From Lysobacterales bacterium (lineage in GTDB: Bacteria; Pseudomonadota; Gammaproteobacteria; Xanthomonadales; SZUA-5), in NCBI GenBank assembly GCA_022844165.1, contig JALHMH010000021.1, positions 1 to 64,000 on the forward strand: DNA of 64,000 nt. The letters run 5' to 3'. The notes beneath the pieces are model-generated. The model was not told the DNA's origin and did not search any database. It was given only the letters and a program-made list of their open reading frames with translations. Positions 16,567-27,000 of this stretch are shown in pieces (within the stretch, counting starts at the first letter, position 1; every line of letters begins with the position of its first letter). The position numbers and the translations under genes were made by a program.

Positions 16567-16929
16567 TCAGAGCCCTTTGATCAGCATTTGCAATGCATCC
16601 GTGAGCTGCTGATCGGTAAAAGGCTTGAGCAAGAAACCATGCGCACCGCGCTTTAGGGCTTCGATCGCTGTCGGCTTGTCCGAGATTGCCGAAACGATGA
16701 GGATGAGCGCTCCCGGATCGGTGCGCACCATCTCCGCAGTGGCGGCGATACCGTCCATCTCCGGCATGGTGATATCCAGGGTGACCACGCGCGGTCGCTC
16801 ACGTTTGAAGACCTCAATGGCCTCGCGACCGTTGGCCGCAGTCAGGATTTGCTGGAACTTCCGGTGGCCCACCGCCCGCTGGATACGGTTTCGAATCACC
16901 TGGCTATCGTCGACAATCAGAATTTTCAT
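16567..16929 (-). CDS. Single-domain response regulator (CheY type)
   Basis: A 120-residue stand-alone receiver domain. Acidic residues lie at 7-8 (ILIVDDSQ), the phosphoacceptor aspartate in VVTLDITMPEMDG at about 52, the conserved serine in IVSAISD and the lysine in FLLKPF. With no output domain it must act by protein-protein contact. It lies between the CheA-like kinase gene (six bases upstream) and the CheX-like phosphatase gene, which supports a closed phosphorylation-dephosphorylation circuit. Confidence 0.93.
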   Translation of the reverse strand: MKILIVDDSQVIRNRIQRAVGHRKFQQILTAANGREAIEVFKRERPRVVTLDITMPEMDGIAATAEMVRTDPGALILIVSAISDKPTAIEALKRGAHGFLLKPFTDQQLTDALQMLIKGL

Positions 16930-16935
16930 AAAGAG

Positions 16936-19026
16936 TCAGGCCGTCGCAGGAAGGCGCACTTTGAATTGGGTGTATTGCCCCGCCCCTGTCGACACACCGA
17001 CTTGACCGCCCAGACGTTTGATTCGATCTCTCACCAAGTCCAGGCCCACGCCCCGGCCAGCCGTATCGCCGGGCAGATCGGCCGTTGAGAACCCGGGCTC
17101 GAAGATCAAACCGGCAAGCTGCCGCGGCTGCAATTGCACAGCTTGCTCAGCAGTGACACGCCCCAGCTTCACCGCTCGTTGGCGAATGCGCTCAAAGTCG
17201 ATACCGCGGCCGTCGTCCCGGAAACTAAATTCATAGGTGCCATCGCTGCCGCGCGAGAACTGCGCATGCAACTGACCGCTTTCAGTCTTTCCTGCCTTGT
17301 TACGTTCGTCAGGAGACTCGATACCATGGGCCACGGCGTTGCGCACCAGTTGCAGCAAAATATCAAGCAGCGGCTGGCGCAAGTGGTCCGGGACCATGGC
17401 ATCGTCCAGTCCGTGCATGTCGATACGGGCTCGCTTACCAAGTGCCTGCGCCGCGCGCTGCGTGAGGTCGGCCGCCATTTCCCAGGGGCTCTGACGTTGC
17501 GGAGCCTCAGGTAGCGGCGCGTTTCGATCCACCGGTTTAGGGGCCTGCGATTTCGACAACTCGCTCAAACGTCGAGTGACCTTGCGAACGGCGTCGAACT
17601 GGGCGAACAGGTCCTCCAGCCGAACGGTCACTGCCAGGAAGTCGTTCCCCGTCAATTCAGCTTCCCGAGTGCGTAAGTCCGCCAATTCGCGTTCTACGGC
17701 CTGCGCGCGCTGCACAATGACACCCAGATCGAGCGCCGACGCTTCACCCTTGAGTGCGTGGATGGGCCGAAAGACCTGATTGATCAATTGATGGAACTCG
17801 TTTTGCGAACCCGCCTGATGTTTGAGCACCTCGTTGGCTTCGCGAAGCAATCGTTCCCAGCGTTCCAGGCGGACTTCGAGAAGCCCTTGTTCGACGTGGG
17901 TCAGATTCAAGAACAGATCCAATAGCCGCTCCGCCTGTTGATCGCTTTGCGCCTCGATTTGTTCCAACTTGCGCGAGAGCAGTACACGGTCGGTCACGTC
18001 GGTAACGGTGACAAGCAAATGCGCCAACTTGCCTCTCTCCAAAACACGCCTGAACGCAAATCCCAGCCAGCGTCGTTCGTTGCGGCCGGATTCGCCAGCC
18101 ACCTGGACCTCAACTTCATCCAGTGGATTCAGCGATGCCACGAGGTGTTCGTTGACGCGATCGCCCAGTAAGAGGCCAACATAATCCCGAGCGGTGACCA
18201 AGGTCTCGTTTGCGACCATGCCCGACATCAACGAGAAGAACTCAGCCCCTGCCAGATCGCTGCGTTGCAGGGTTTTTGCCAGGTGTGCGGAATGTTGTGC
18301 GCCGAGTTTGAGATCTCGATCCAGCAGGAACAAACCAGCGGGTACGGTCTGGAGAATTTCGTCGGTTTCCTTCTGCGCCGCGCGGACCTTCTTCAGCTGT
18401 CGCGAATACAAAAACACCAGAAAGAAGAAAAAGAACACGGCAACCGCAGCACCGACGGTCTGCAGAACTCGAATTCGCCCGGCAGTCGCAAAATTGTCGT
18501 TACTCACTTCGCCAACAAAGCGTGACGCCAAACCGGATAGAGCGGGTTCGGCGGCTCGCGCGTACTCGAGCGCCTTTTGCAGCTGCAAGTCATCCGGCGC
18601 GCGATGCGTATCAACGAGCGGGCTGATCCGACCAGCAAACTTCTGCCATTGCCCATCCAATTGCTCGAACGTCGCCTTGGCCGCCACCGGCACGGCATCG
18701 CGTGCCAGGGCGATCGTGACAACAGGGCTGAACTTGACATCGCCGCCCTCACGCAGTGCATCCATCATCTGGTTCATTGCATCGAAGTCGCGTTTTAACT
18801 CGGCGCGCGCCGAGTCGCGCGCCGCTCCAGATGCCGCACTGACCTCCAGAAGCCAGCGCATCACGCGCTGAATTTCCAATCGCTGCCGACCGGCCACCTG
18901 GACAGTCAACCCGTTACGCTCAACTTGCGCACCGGTCCGATATCCTGCGTATCCAAGTCCACCACTGATCAGCAAAAAAGCCAGGATCAGCTGAATTTCC
19001 GGGCCAAACCAACGTGGCAGCTTCAC
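16936..19026 (-). CDS. Membrane CheA-like histidine kinase (sensor, PAS-like, Hpt, HATPase)
   Basis: A 696-residue kinase. One transmembrane helix lies near 8-27. A periplasmic domain begins with VQVAGRQRLEIQRVMRWLL, like the PilJ/type IV pilus receptor sensor. A second helix is near 190-212, then a PAS-like domain (about 220-350), coiled coil and an Hpt-like motif HALKGEASALDLG (His about 420). The HATPase domain has LLQLVRNAVAHG (about 562), RDDGRGID and GRGVGLDLVRDRI. Phosphotransfer from an Hpt histidine plus a CheA-style HATPase is seen, but there is no CheW-like domain at the end. I chose a GTG at 19026 because AGGGGG lies just upstream; a longer frame from 19230 runs through a repeat. 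Confidence 0.85.
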   Translation of the reverse strand: MKLPRWFGPEIQLILAFLLISGGLGYAGYRTGAQVERNGLTVQVAGRQRLEIQRVMRWLLEVSAASGAARDSARAELKRDFDAMNQMMDALREGGDVKFSPVVTIALARDAVPVAAKATFEQLDGQWQKFAGRISPLVDTHRAPDDLQLQKALEYARAAEPALSGLASRFVGEVSNDNFATAGRIRVLQTVGAAVAVFFFFFLVFLYSRQLKKVRAAQKETDEILQTVPAGLFLLDRDLKLGAQHSAHLAKTLQRSDLAGAEFFSLMSGMVANETLVTARDYVGLLLGDRVNEHLVASLNPLDEVEVQVAGESGRNERRWLGFAFRRVLERGKLAHLLVTVTDVTDRVLLSRKLEQIEAQSDQQAERLLDLFLNLTHVEQGLLEVRLERWERLLREANEVLKHQAGSQNEFHQLINQVFRPIHALKGEASALDLGVIVQRAQAVERELADLRTREAELTGNDFLAVTVRLEDLFAQFDAVRKVTRRLSELSKSQAPKPVDRNAPLPEAPQRQSPWEMAADLTQRAAQALGKRARIDMHGLDDAMVPDHLRQPLLDILLQLVRNAVAHGIESPDERNKAGKTESGQLHAQFSRGSDGTYEFSFRDDGRGIDFERIRQRAVKLGRVTAEQAVQLQPRQLAGLIFEPGFSTADLPGDTAGRGVGLDLVRDRIKRLGGQVGVSTGAGQYTQFKVRLPATA

Positions 19027-19561
19027 AAATCCCCCTAAGGTTGCGCTGAAGAGCGCAACAGTTTGCCCATCAAAATATCGCACTGCGTCACACAATGAAC
19101 GCAAGGTGGCTGCTGGTTGTGTGATCGCCGTCACGGCGCGAAATGCCGTCTCTAACACGTTGTTGAGAAACGCACTTCCGGTGCGCTTCTCAAGTCGCGA
19201 GTCCGGACTCGCTCTCGATGGATCAAGCACTTGCGTGCTCGATCCATGAGCGAACCATCCATGGTTCGTGCTGGCAGCCTGCTTCTCAACAGCCTGCTAA
19301 CCCGCATATTTTATGAGGTCGCGAGGAAATGGCCTGATTTCGTTGCAACGGCGAGGAATACTCGAAGTCGATCAAAATAACAGACTGTTCACTGCCATTT
19401 CCTCACTAACGCGGCCCTCGCTGGTTCTTTGCGATCTTCCGCGTTCTCTCATGAAATATTCGGGCTGATGACAGCAACAATTTCTGTTGCGATGCGCCCA
19501 ATTAACAAAAAAACCTACGCTTGGCGCAAGCCGCCGGGCGTTGGTCGTTCTTGCCGAAGCT
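19027..19561. other. Intergenic region with family 2 structured repeat
   Basis: The gap of 535 bases between the CheA-like kinase and the DUF6159-like gene holds the family 2 repeat at 19161-19310. The kinase promoter presumably lies between the repeat and 19026. In 19311-19561 I find no gene, no RNA signature and no further repeat. Confidence 0.6.
19161..19310 (+). repeat. Family 2 structured repeat, copy 1
   Basis: About 150 bases shared with 52482-52632. It can fold into successive hairpins: GAGAAACGCA with TGCGCTTCTC, ATGGATCAAGCAC with GTGCTCGATCCAT, and GAACCATCCATGGTTC. A further TTCTCAACAGCC stretch follows. It lies upstream of, and opposite in orientation to, the CheA-like kinase gene. 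Confidence 0.75.
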
Positions 19562-20416
19562 CTACTTCGCCTTTGTGGCGAAAGCATGCTCGAGCAAAGG
19601 CGTGGAGAAGCCCTCGGCAATCACGTGCCCGGTTGCATACCGATAGAGCGCGGCGGAATAAATGCCCTGCAGGGCCGCCTGGATCAACCCCATGAATATC
19701 GTCAGAATCACGCCGGTTGCAACGAGTGTGAACCCCAGGGCCGCACTACCGCTGGAGAAACCGACGACAGCGAGTCCTCCGAAGACGACCCAAAGAACCA
19801 CATAGCCCAGGCCAAACACAATACCCACGCCGCCTTGACCAATGACGTTTTCGCCCCAGGTCTTCTTCAGAAGCTCCGCGCTTTCCTTCACTGCCTGCAT
19901 CGGACCAACGTTCTTATGAACCAACACCGGCACGACCATAAAGGAGGCCATGGTCCATGCGACGCCGATGAGTCCGACCACAATCTTGCCCAGCCAGCCA
20001 GCGCGTTCTTCGATTGCCCGCAAAATGAGACCTACCGTCGCAGCGATGACCGCGTAACCTAAAATTTGGCCGACGCGCGCCCATGCAATGCGGAAGCCAT
20101 CGGCAACCGTTGGATCTCCACCTTCCAGGCGGATCGAAGCTGCTCCGATCAGCGCCGTATTAAAGAAAAATATGACGAAGTACTGGACGAGGTAAAAAGC
20201 AAACAGCCAAACCCAAAAACCGATCGGCACGTCGCCGCCCTGTACAGAATCTCCCTGGCCCATGAACATCATTACGCCCGGGAGAATGAAGCTGATTGCA
20301 ACAAGAACTGCTGCGACAGACGACACCGCCGGGAAAACCAGCAGCTCTCGATCTTTCTGAAGAACTGACGCGCTGGCCTTGATGAGGTCCCAACTACGTG
20401 CAAACTTATCGAACAT
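19562..20416 (-). CDS. DUF6159-like integral membrane protein
   Basis: A 284-residue membrane protein with about six hydrophobic segments. The start MFDKFARSWDLIKASASVLQ followed by KDRELLVFP resembles the DUF6159 family, whose function I do not know. A conserved-looking cytoplasmic block reads HKNVGPMQAVKESAELLKKTWGENV. The ATG at 20416 is chosen because it gives the family N-terminus and follows a GGGGCGAG box; 26 further in-frame codons upstream lack that resemblance. It is transcribed away from mutS across a 130-base gap. Confidence 0.72.
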   Translation of the reverse strand: MFDKFARSWDLIKASASVLQKDRELLVFPAVSSVAAVLVAISFILPGVMMFMGQGDSVQGGDVPIGFWVWLFAFYLVQYFVIFFFNTALIGAASIRLEGGDPTVADGFRIAWARVGQILGYAVIAATVGLILRAIEERAGWLGKIVVGLIGVAWTMASFMVVPVLVHKNVGPMQAVKESAELLKKTWGENVIGQGGVGIVFGLGYVVLWVVFGGLAVVGFSSGSAALGFTLVATGVILTIFMGLIQAALQGIYSAALYRYATGHVIAEGFSTPLLEHAFATKAK

Positions 20417-20546
20417 CGTCTCGCCCCGTTTGATTGGTCCAGGCGTGAAGCCTAGCGTTTTTCTGAACGTCGCGTCAGGGGTTCGGATCCGCAAGCGCCC
20501 TTCGTCAGCCGCGTATGCTTCGCTCTAAATCTCCCAAGCGACTGCC

Positions 20547-23087
20547 GTGACCGATACCACCGACCATACGCCCCTGATGCGCCAGTACTTCGCGCTGAAA
20601 GCCGAGCAGCCTGATTTGCTGCTTCTGTTTCGTATGGGCGATTTTTACGAGCTGTTCTACGACGATGCCAAACGCGCAGCAAACTTGCTCGACATCACGT
20701 TGACCCAACGAGGTCAGTCGGCGGGCGCCCCGATACCGATGGCCGGCGTACCGGTGCATGCTCTCGATGGGTATCTGGCGAAACTTATCAAGCTTGGCGA
20801 AGCGGCGGCAATTGCCGAACAGATTGGGGATCCGCGCGAGGCAAAGGGCCTTGTCGAGCGCCGAATCACGCGCATCGTCACTCCAGGCACAGTGGTCGAT
20901 GACGGTCTGGTAGACGTCCGCCGTGACAACCTGCTGCTCGCGATTGCTCACGGCCAGGAATGCGGTCTTGCGTGGCTCGATCTGGGCGCAGGCATTGTGC
21001 GACTGATGCAAGTCGCCATTGGCGATCTTGACGCTGAACTGGCGCGCTTGAATCCAGCGGAAACACTGATTGCAGAGGGCGTCGCGACGCCACACGACGC
21101 CGGAATGGTGCGGCAAATGTTGCCGTGGCATTTCGACAATGACGCCGGGCGTCGTGCGCTACTGGCACAATTTGGGGTGCAGGATTTGTGTGGCTTTGGG
21201 GCCGAAAAAAGTGGCAACGCCTTAGGAGCTGCCGGTGCGCTGCTGCAGTACCTGCGCGACACGCAGAAGACCACCCTTTTGCGTCTTGCGGGACTCGCCG
21301 TAGAACAGAGTTCGGACACGCTTCACCTGGACTCGGCGACACGTCGTCATCTTGATCTCGATGACGATGCTTCCGACCGCCGCAACAACGCACTCATCGG
21401 CGTTCTTGACGAATGCCTGACCGGCATGGGCGCGCGGCTGCTCAGGCGGTGGTTGGCGAGGCCGTTGCGTGACCGAGCAACGCTGGGCGGGCGGCTTGAC
21501 GGCATTGATGCACTGCGCACCTCAGTCTTGATCGATCGAGTGCGCGAGTTATTGACTCCGATCGGCGACGTTGAACGAATGTTGGGGCGGGTTGCCCTGG
21601 GTTCGGCCCGACCTCGTGATCTGACCGGCCTGCGACGGGCACTGGGGTTGTTGCCCGCCATTGGCGATTGCATAGAGCGCGACGGCATGCCACCACTTCT
21701 GGCAATGGCACGATCGTTCGTCGATCTCGATTCGTTGCACGCGCATCTCTCGCGTGCTTTGGTTGAACAGCCGCCACTGCTGATGCGCGATGGTGGCGTC
21801 ATCGCCGATGGTTTCGACGCTGAACTCGACGAGCTCCGGCGACTATCTGCAGGCGCCGACCAGTTCCTGATCGAACTCGAAGCACGCGAACGCGAGGCTA
21901 CTGGTATCGCAAATCTTCGTGTCGCCTACAACCGTGTGCACGGCTATTACCTGGAGGTGACCCGCTCGCAGTTGGATCGTGTGCCCTCGGGCTGGTCGCG
22001 GCGCCAGACTTTAAAGGGCGCCGAGCGCTTCATCACCGACGAACTCAAAAAATACGAAGATCAGGTACTTGGGAGCAAAGAGCGCGCCCTGATGCGCGAA
22101 CGCGCAATCTACGAGTCGCTGATCGAACACGTGCAACAGCTTTTGCCATCGTTGCGCGCAGCCTCGGATTCGCTTGCGCATCTCGATGCGATTGCCTCGC
22201 TGGCACGCATCGCAGAGCGTCAACGCTGGACGCGACCGAATTTTGGCAATGAACCCGGCATTCGTATCGAGCGCGGCCGCCATCCGGTGGTCGAAATTGT
22301 GCGCAAAGATGCGTTTGAGCCGAACGATCTTTGCCTGGATTCGGCAACCCGGATGCTGATCATCACCGGGCCGAACATGGGCGGGAAAAGCACATTCATG
22401 CGCCAGAACGCACTGATCGTGTTGTTGGCGCATATCGGTTCGCACGTGCCGGCGACGCTCGCGTACATTGGACCGATCGATCGTATTTTTACCCGCATCG
22501 GCGCTGGCGACGACCTAGCGCGAGGGCAGTCGACCTTTATGGTCGAAATGAGCGAGACCGCACGCATTTTGCACAACGCCACCGCGCAGAGTCTGGTGTT
22601 GATGGATGAGATCGGCCGCGGAACGAGCACTTACGATGGACTAGCAATCGCGCGCGCCTGCGCAGTCGAACTTGCGCAGCGCAACCGCGCTTTCACGCTG
22701 TTTGCCACGCATTACTTCGAACTAACCGAGCTCGCCGACGAAGTGCCGGCCGTTGCAAACGTGCATCTGGACGCTATCGAACATGGTCACTCGTTGGTCT
22801 TCTTGCACGCGGTCAAGCCGGGTCCGGCGAATCGCAGTTTTGGCTTGCAGGTTGCCGCGTTGGCGGGGCTTCCGCAGACTGTGCTCAAGCGGGCTCGCGA
22901 TACGCTGCGTGCGCTTGAGGCCGGACATCGCGTTTCGCCCCAGGCAGCGACAGTTCCTGCCCAATTCGACCTCTTCGCAGCACCGCCATCTGCGGTTGTG
23001 GTGGCATTGCAGGACATCGACCCAGACACGCTATCGGCAAAGCAGGCGCTCGACTTGGTTTATCGCTTGAAGAGTATGAGCGCCTAA
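20547..23087 (+). CDS. mutS: DNA mismatch repair protein MutS
   Basis: A 846-residue MutS. The mismatch-reading N-terminal domain carries the FYELF motif in [13 protein letters not shown] (the phenylalanine stacks on the mismatch). The ATPase has Walker [10 protein letters not shown] near 608-616, Walker [18 protein letters not shown], and the signature [11 protein letters not shown]. It detects base mismatches and short loops and recruits MutL. The start is a GTG at 20547 that gives the usual family N-terminus, although the ribosome binding site is weak. mutL is not in the window. Confidence 0.97.
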   Translation: MTDTTDHTPLMRQYFALKAEQPDLLLLFRMGDFYELFYDDAKRAANLLDITLTQRGQSAGAPIPMAGVPVHALDGYLAKLIKLGEAAAIAEQIGDPREAKGLVERRITRIVTPGTVVDDGLVDVRRDNLLLAIAHGQECGLAWLDLGAGIVRLMQVAIGDLDAELARLNPAETLIAEGVATPHDAGMVRQMLPWHFDNDAGRRALLAQFGVQDLCGFGAEKSGNALGAAGALLQYLRDTQKTTLLRLAGLAVEQSSDTLHLDSATRRHLDLDDDASDRRNNALIGVLDECLTGMGARLLRRWLARPLRDRATLGGRLDGIDALRTSVLIDRVRELLTPIGDVERMLGRVALGSARPRDLTGLRRALGLLPAIGDCIERDGMPPLLAMARSFVDLDSLHAHLSRALVEQPPLLMRDGGVIADGFDAELDELRRLSAGADQFLIELEAREREATGIANLRVAYNRVHGYYLEVTRSQLDRVPSGWSRRQTLKGAERFITDELKKYEDQVLGSKERALMRERAIYESLIEHVQQLLPSLRAASDSLAHLDAIASLARIAERQRWTRPNFGNEPGIRIERGRHPVVEIVRKDAFEPNDLCLDSATRMLIITGPNMGGKSTFMRQNALIVLLAHIGSHVPATLAYIGPIDRIFTRIGAGDDLARGQSTFMVEMSETARILHNATAQSLVLMDEIGRGTSTYDGLAIARACAVELAQRNRAFTLFATHYFELTELADEVPAVANVHLDAIEHGHSLVFLHAVKPGPANRSFGLQVAALAGLPQTVLKRARDTLRALEAGHRVSPQAATVPAQFDLFAAPPSAVVVALQDIDPDTLSAKQALDLVYRLKSMSA

Positions 23088-23092
23088 GTTGC

Positions 23093-24007
23093 TCAGGCCG
23101 GCGGCGGTTTTGCCGCATCCACGACCCGGTTCCTGCCACGCCCTTTGGCATCGTACAGCGCCTGATCAGCGATTCTCAGCAATTCGGCCGTGCTGCGCAT
23201 CTCCTGTGTCTGAGCCGCGACACCGATGCTGACGGTTAGATTGAGCGCCTTCCCGTCGTCGATCGGTAAGGCGGTCGCCTGCAGATCAGCTCGGATCCGT
23301 TCGGCAAGCGCCATAAACTTGTCGTGATCGGATGCCTGGGAAAACACCAGAAACTCTTCACCACCGAGCCGACCACCCACCATTTCAGTGCTCAGGCACT
23401 CTTTGACGACTGCGGAGAAGCCGGCCAGCACACGATCTCCGGCCAAATGCCCATGGATATCGTTGACTTTCTTGAAGTGGTCAAGATCGAGCAGCATGAC
23501 GCGCAGCCGTCCTGGCTCGCGTCGACCGCGGTCAAATGCATGTTCCAACATCTCACGCGACTGGCGCCGATTGTAAAAACCGGTGAGGCCATCAAACACC
23601 GCGTGATTCAGCAATTCCCGGTGATAGGTGGCCTCGGCACTGCCTTCACCGAAAAATTTGAGCTCGCAGTGACCAACGCGCAAACGATCGCCATCGCGCA
23701 ACCCAAACTTGGTGATTTGCTCACCGTTGACGAAAGTGTGATTTGTCGAACCCAGATCCTCGACCGTGTACCCATCGCCATCTCTGGCAATTCGGCAATG
23801 CCGCCGCGAAACGGATGAGTCGCTCAATGCAAGGCCACAGTCCTCAGCCCGTCCGATCACCAGAGGATTGTCGTCGACTCGCGCCTCCAGGCCAAGTTGC
23901 GCACCGGCCACGACAACCACACACGCCGGCTCGCGCCGCACACGCTCTTCTGCTGGCGTGATCAGGCGCGTTGTGGTGCTATTGGGAGGTGTGTTTTGTT
24001 CGGTCAT
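23093..24007 (-). CDS. FHA-GGDEF diguanylate cyclase
   Basis: A 304-residue cytoplasmic protein. An FHA domain (about 30-115) has VIGRAEDCGL, SSVSRRHCRI and GSTNHTFVNG, the phosphothreonine-binding pattern. The GGDEF domain (135-295) has DGLTGFYNRR, the metal site LLDLDHFKKVND and an intact GGEEF at 215-219, so it should make c-di-GMP. The RxxD inhibitory site upstream of GGEEF is missing (STEM region). Its ATG overlaps the stop of the giant secreted-protein gene (ATGA), so the two are translationally coupled. The FHA domain suggests control by a Ser/Thr kinase not encoded here. Confidence 0.92.
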   Translation of the reverse strand: MTEQNTPPNSTTTRLITPAEERVRREPACVVVVAGAQLGLEARVDDNPLVIGRAEDCGLALSDSSVSRRHCRIARDGDGYTVEDLGSTNHTFVNGEQITKFGLRDGDRLRVGHCELKFFGEGSAEATYHRELLNHAVFDGLTGFYNRRQSREMLEHAFDRGRREPGRLRVMLLDLDHFKKVNDIHGHLAGDRVLAGFSAVVKECLSTEMVGGRLGGEEFLVFSQASDHDKFMALAERIRADLQATALPIDDGKALNLTVSIGVAAQTQEMRSTAELLRIADQALYDAKGRGRNRVVDAAKPPPA

Positions 24008-27000
24008 TCGTTTTCCGACTCGAAACCTTCGCCGAATACGCCGATTGTATCGACGTCTGTGCTTTCGTTGTTGACCAGACTGGGATCCGGTACGTTTGGC
24101 GGCGGTTGCACTGCAGCTGTATTGGCCACGATCTGCTCAGGTGTCAGTTGCACCGCAGCAGTCAACGTAAACGTCGCCTGCGAACCGCTCGCCAGACTCA
24201 CCAACACGTCAATCGAACCCGTGCCACTGGCGGGACACGAACCGTTGCCGTTGACGCCACATGTCCATGTGGCTGCGCTCAACTGCGCTGGCAGGATATC
24301 CGTTATGCGCGCGTTGGTCACGGGTTGTGGACCATTGTTTGTCACCAGAATGACGTAGGTGACCTGGCTTCCGCCGGGCAGCAGACGCAAACCGTTGCGT
24401 TTGACAATCGCCAGATCGGCATTGGATGCACTGACCGTGTGGGGTTCCAGATCGGTCGACGGCAAGAAGTTCGCGTCTCCCAGGTAACGTGCCTGCAGAT
24501 CAAAGACTCCGGCATTCTTCGGTACAAAGCTGCAACTCAATGCCGGTAAGAACGCGCTACAACTGCCGACGCCATCCGTGATGAAGATCTCGCCCGTGGG
24601 CGTGCCGGCGCCGGGGGTAACAACAGCCAGTGCCGTGGTCACAGTGATTGGCTCATTCAGCGCCGAAGGATCTGGCGTGTCTGCAACGATCGTGATTTGA
24701 GTGGCAGCGGGGTTCACAGCGTGCGCTTGCGTCGCTGATTGACTGCTGGCCAACAAAGGCGTGCCTAGGAAACGGGCTTGCACCGCGGTTGTGATCGCCA
24801 GACTGGACGACAACTGGCAACTATTGGCACTGGCAAGATTGATGGTACATGTCTGGTTGTCGGTCAGCTGGCGCACTTCCACCAAGCCCGTGGCCACCGG
24901 CATCGCGCCGTCGGTGACAGCGACTGTCACCGTGTAAGGCTGTCCGACAATGCTGGGCTCAGGCGCAACATTGGCAATCGTTGTCGTTGTCGGCAATGGC
25001 CCGGCGATCGTGTGGGTGGCCGTGCCACTGGAGTTGACAAACGCAGTACTGCTGCCATTAAACGCCGCAGTCAGCGTGATCAGCCCGGGCGCGCCAACGC
25101 TTGTCAAGGTACAGGTGCCAGCTGATCCGGCGCCTGACAGCGGCGCCAGCGGCGCGACGCAACTACCACCACGACCATCGTTGATGGTCAAAGCACCAGC
25201 CGTGGTAAATGGCGAAGGAGCGTCTGGCACAACTTCTACAGTCACGTTGTATGGATCGCCAGCAAAAGTGGGGTCCGGCGTATCGGCAACGATGACTGTG
25301 GTCGTTGCGTAGTGCGACAGCTCAGAGGAGCGACCCTGTGCATCTGTGGCGATCGCAACCAACACGCTGTCGTCGGTTAACGTCACGCCACTCGGGATAT
25401 TGAAGTTGAAACTTCCGCCGATCGGACCCCTGTCGACGGTCGGCGGCACCAGCGTTCCACTGCCCAGGTACGCGCCCAGCTCATCACCTTCGGCAACAAA
25501 AACATCGATCCGGATCGGGTAATTATTAGGGGCCGATAGCGCTGGCGTGTCCAGCGTTAACGTGACATCGACCTGATCGGGATCGGGCGAGGTGTTGATA
25601 CTGAAGGCAGAAAACACGGGAAAGTTCTGCAGATCATTCGGCCCGATGTCGGCATCGCCAGCGTCGTTGGCCGTTCGCCCATCGCCCGCCAGATCAAGGG
25701 CCAATCCGCCGTTGCTGTTGATCAGGTTGGGGCCAAAAACGGCGACCCTGCCGACATTGCCAGCCGCATTCGTGAACAGCACGCCATTGCCGCCGTTGAA
25801 ACGAATCTGATTGCCAATCGGGTCGCCAACCGCCAGGCCGATATCAACTTGCGAATCGACCAGGCCGGAAATGTGGACACCGTTGCCGCCGTTGGGCAAC
25901 GCAGACAGTCCGGAGGCGCTGGTACCGATGCGATTGGCGAAGATAGCGGCGCCCAGGTCGAAGCACGCACTGCCAACAACAACGCACTGCAGCCGCACGG
26001 CATCTTCGTCATGACCACTGATCACGTTGTTGCGCAAGTACAGCCCCGTACTGGCGGGCCCTGAAACCTCAGCGTACAAACCACGCCGACCATTTGCCGC
26101 GAAGCTCACAGTCCCGGTCCGATCGGTCCCGATATAGTTGAGCTCCGCTTGTAGAGCATTGCCGCTGGTCAACTCCAGCGCCTGCTCAGAGAAGCCTGCA
26201 AGTACGTTGCGTGACATCGGCGCACGCACCGGATCGCCAACAACAACGTCGCCGACCGAGCGCACGCCGACCGCTTGCGCACTACCGACGGTCGTGCCGT
26301 CGGCGCGTAGCCCGATCAGATTGCCGAATACGAACAGGACGTTTTCAGGTGCGCCACTACCGACAATTTGGGCCCCGGAAAAGCTGTGGACGGCAATTCC
26401 CTCCACGCGACTCGGCCCACCGCCCAGCGCGAATACCAATCCATCAGTGCCAGCACCGGTCAGCGAACCGTCGATCTCAATCTGGATAACCATATTGAGC
26501 GGCCCGAAGCCAAGTTCCGAATTAGGCACTGAACCGGGCTGGGAATTTCCGTCGAACCGGATGTTGTTCGGTAACATTGGCAACGCGCTGCCAGGCGTAA
26601 TGACGTGCGGCCCAGCTCCAGGGATATTGAATTCGATGTCTGCCCCCGGACCAAACAACACCGCACCCGCCATGGCTCCTCGAAGCGTGCAATCGTTCAA
26701 TGCCGCCGTACACGCCTGGGCCGCAGGAGATGAATCATCGTCGCTGCGATCTACCACGAATGTGCTCTGAGCAGCCGCCAGGCGCACAGCGTTCGGGATG
26801 TTGGTCAACACGAATCCCGGAAAATCGTTGCTGCCCAGGGCAACCGCACCGCTGCGGCTGCCGCTGTAGGTAATGAAGTCGAAGACATCGGTCGGCGTTG
26901 GCGTAAAGCTCAGCGCGAGTGCGTCCAGCGTACCTGCGAGTGTTACATTGCCATTGATTGTGAGACGGTCGTACTCCATCCCCGCCACCGTACCGCTGGC

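Noticed and set aside
19027..19230. Longer N-terminus for the CheA-like kinase
   Set aside because: The extra 68 codons run toward the family 2 repeat, and a strong AGGGGG box fits the GTG at 19026.
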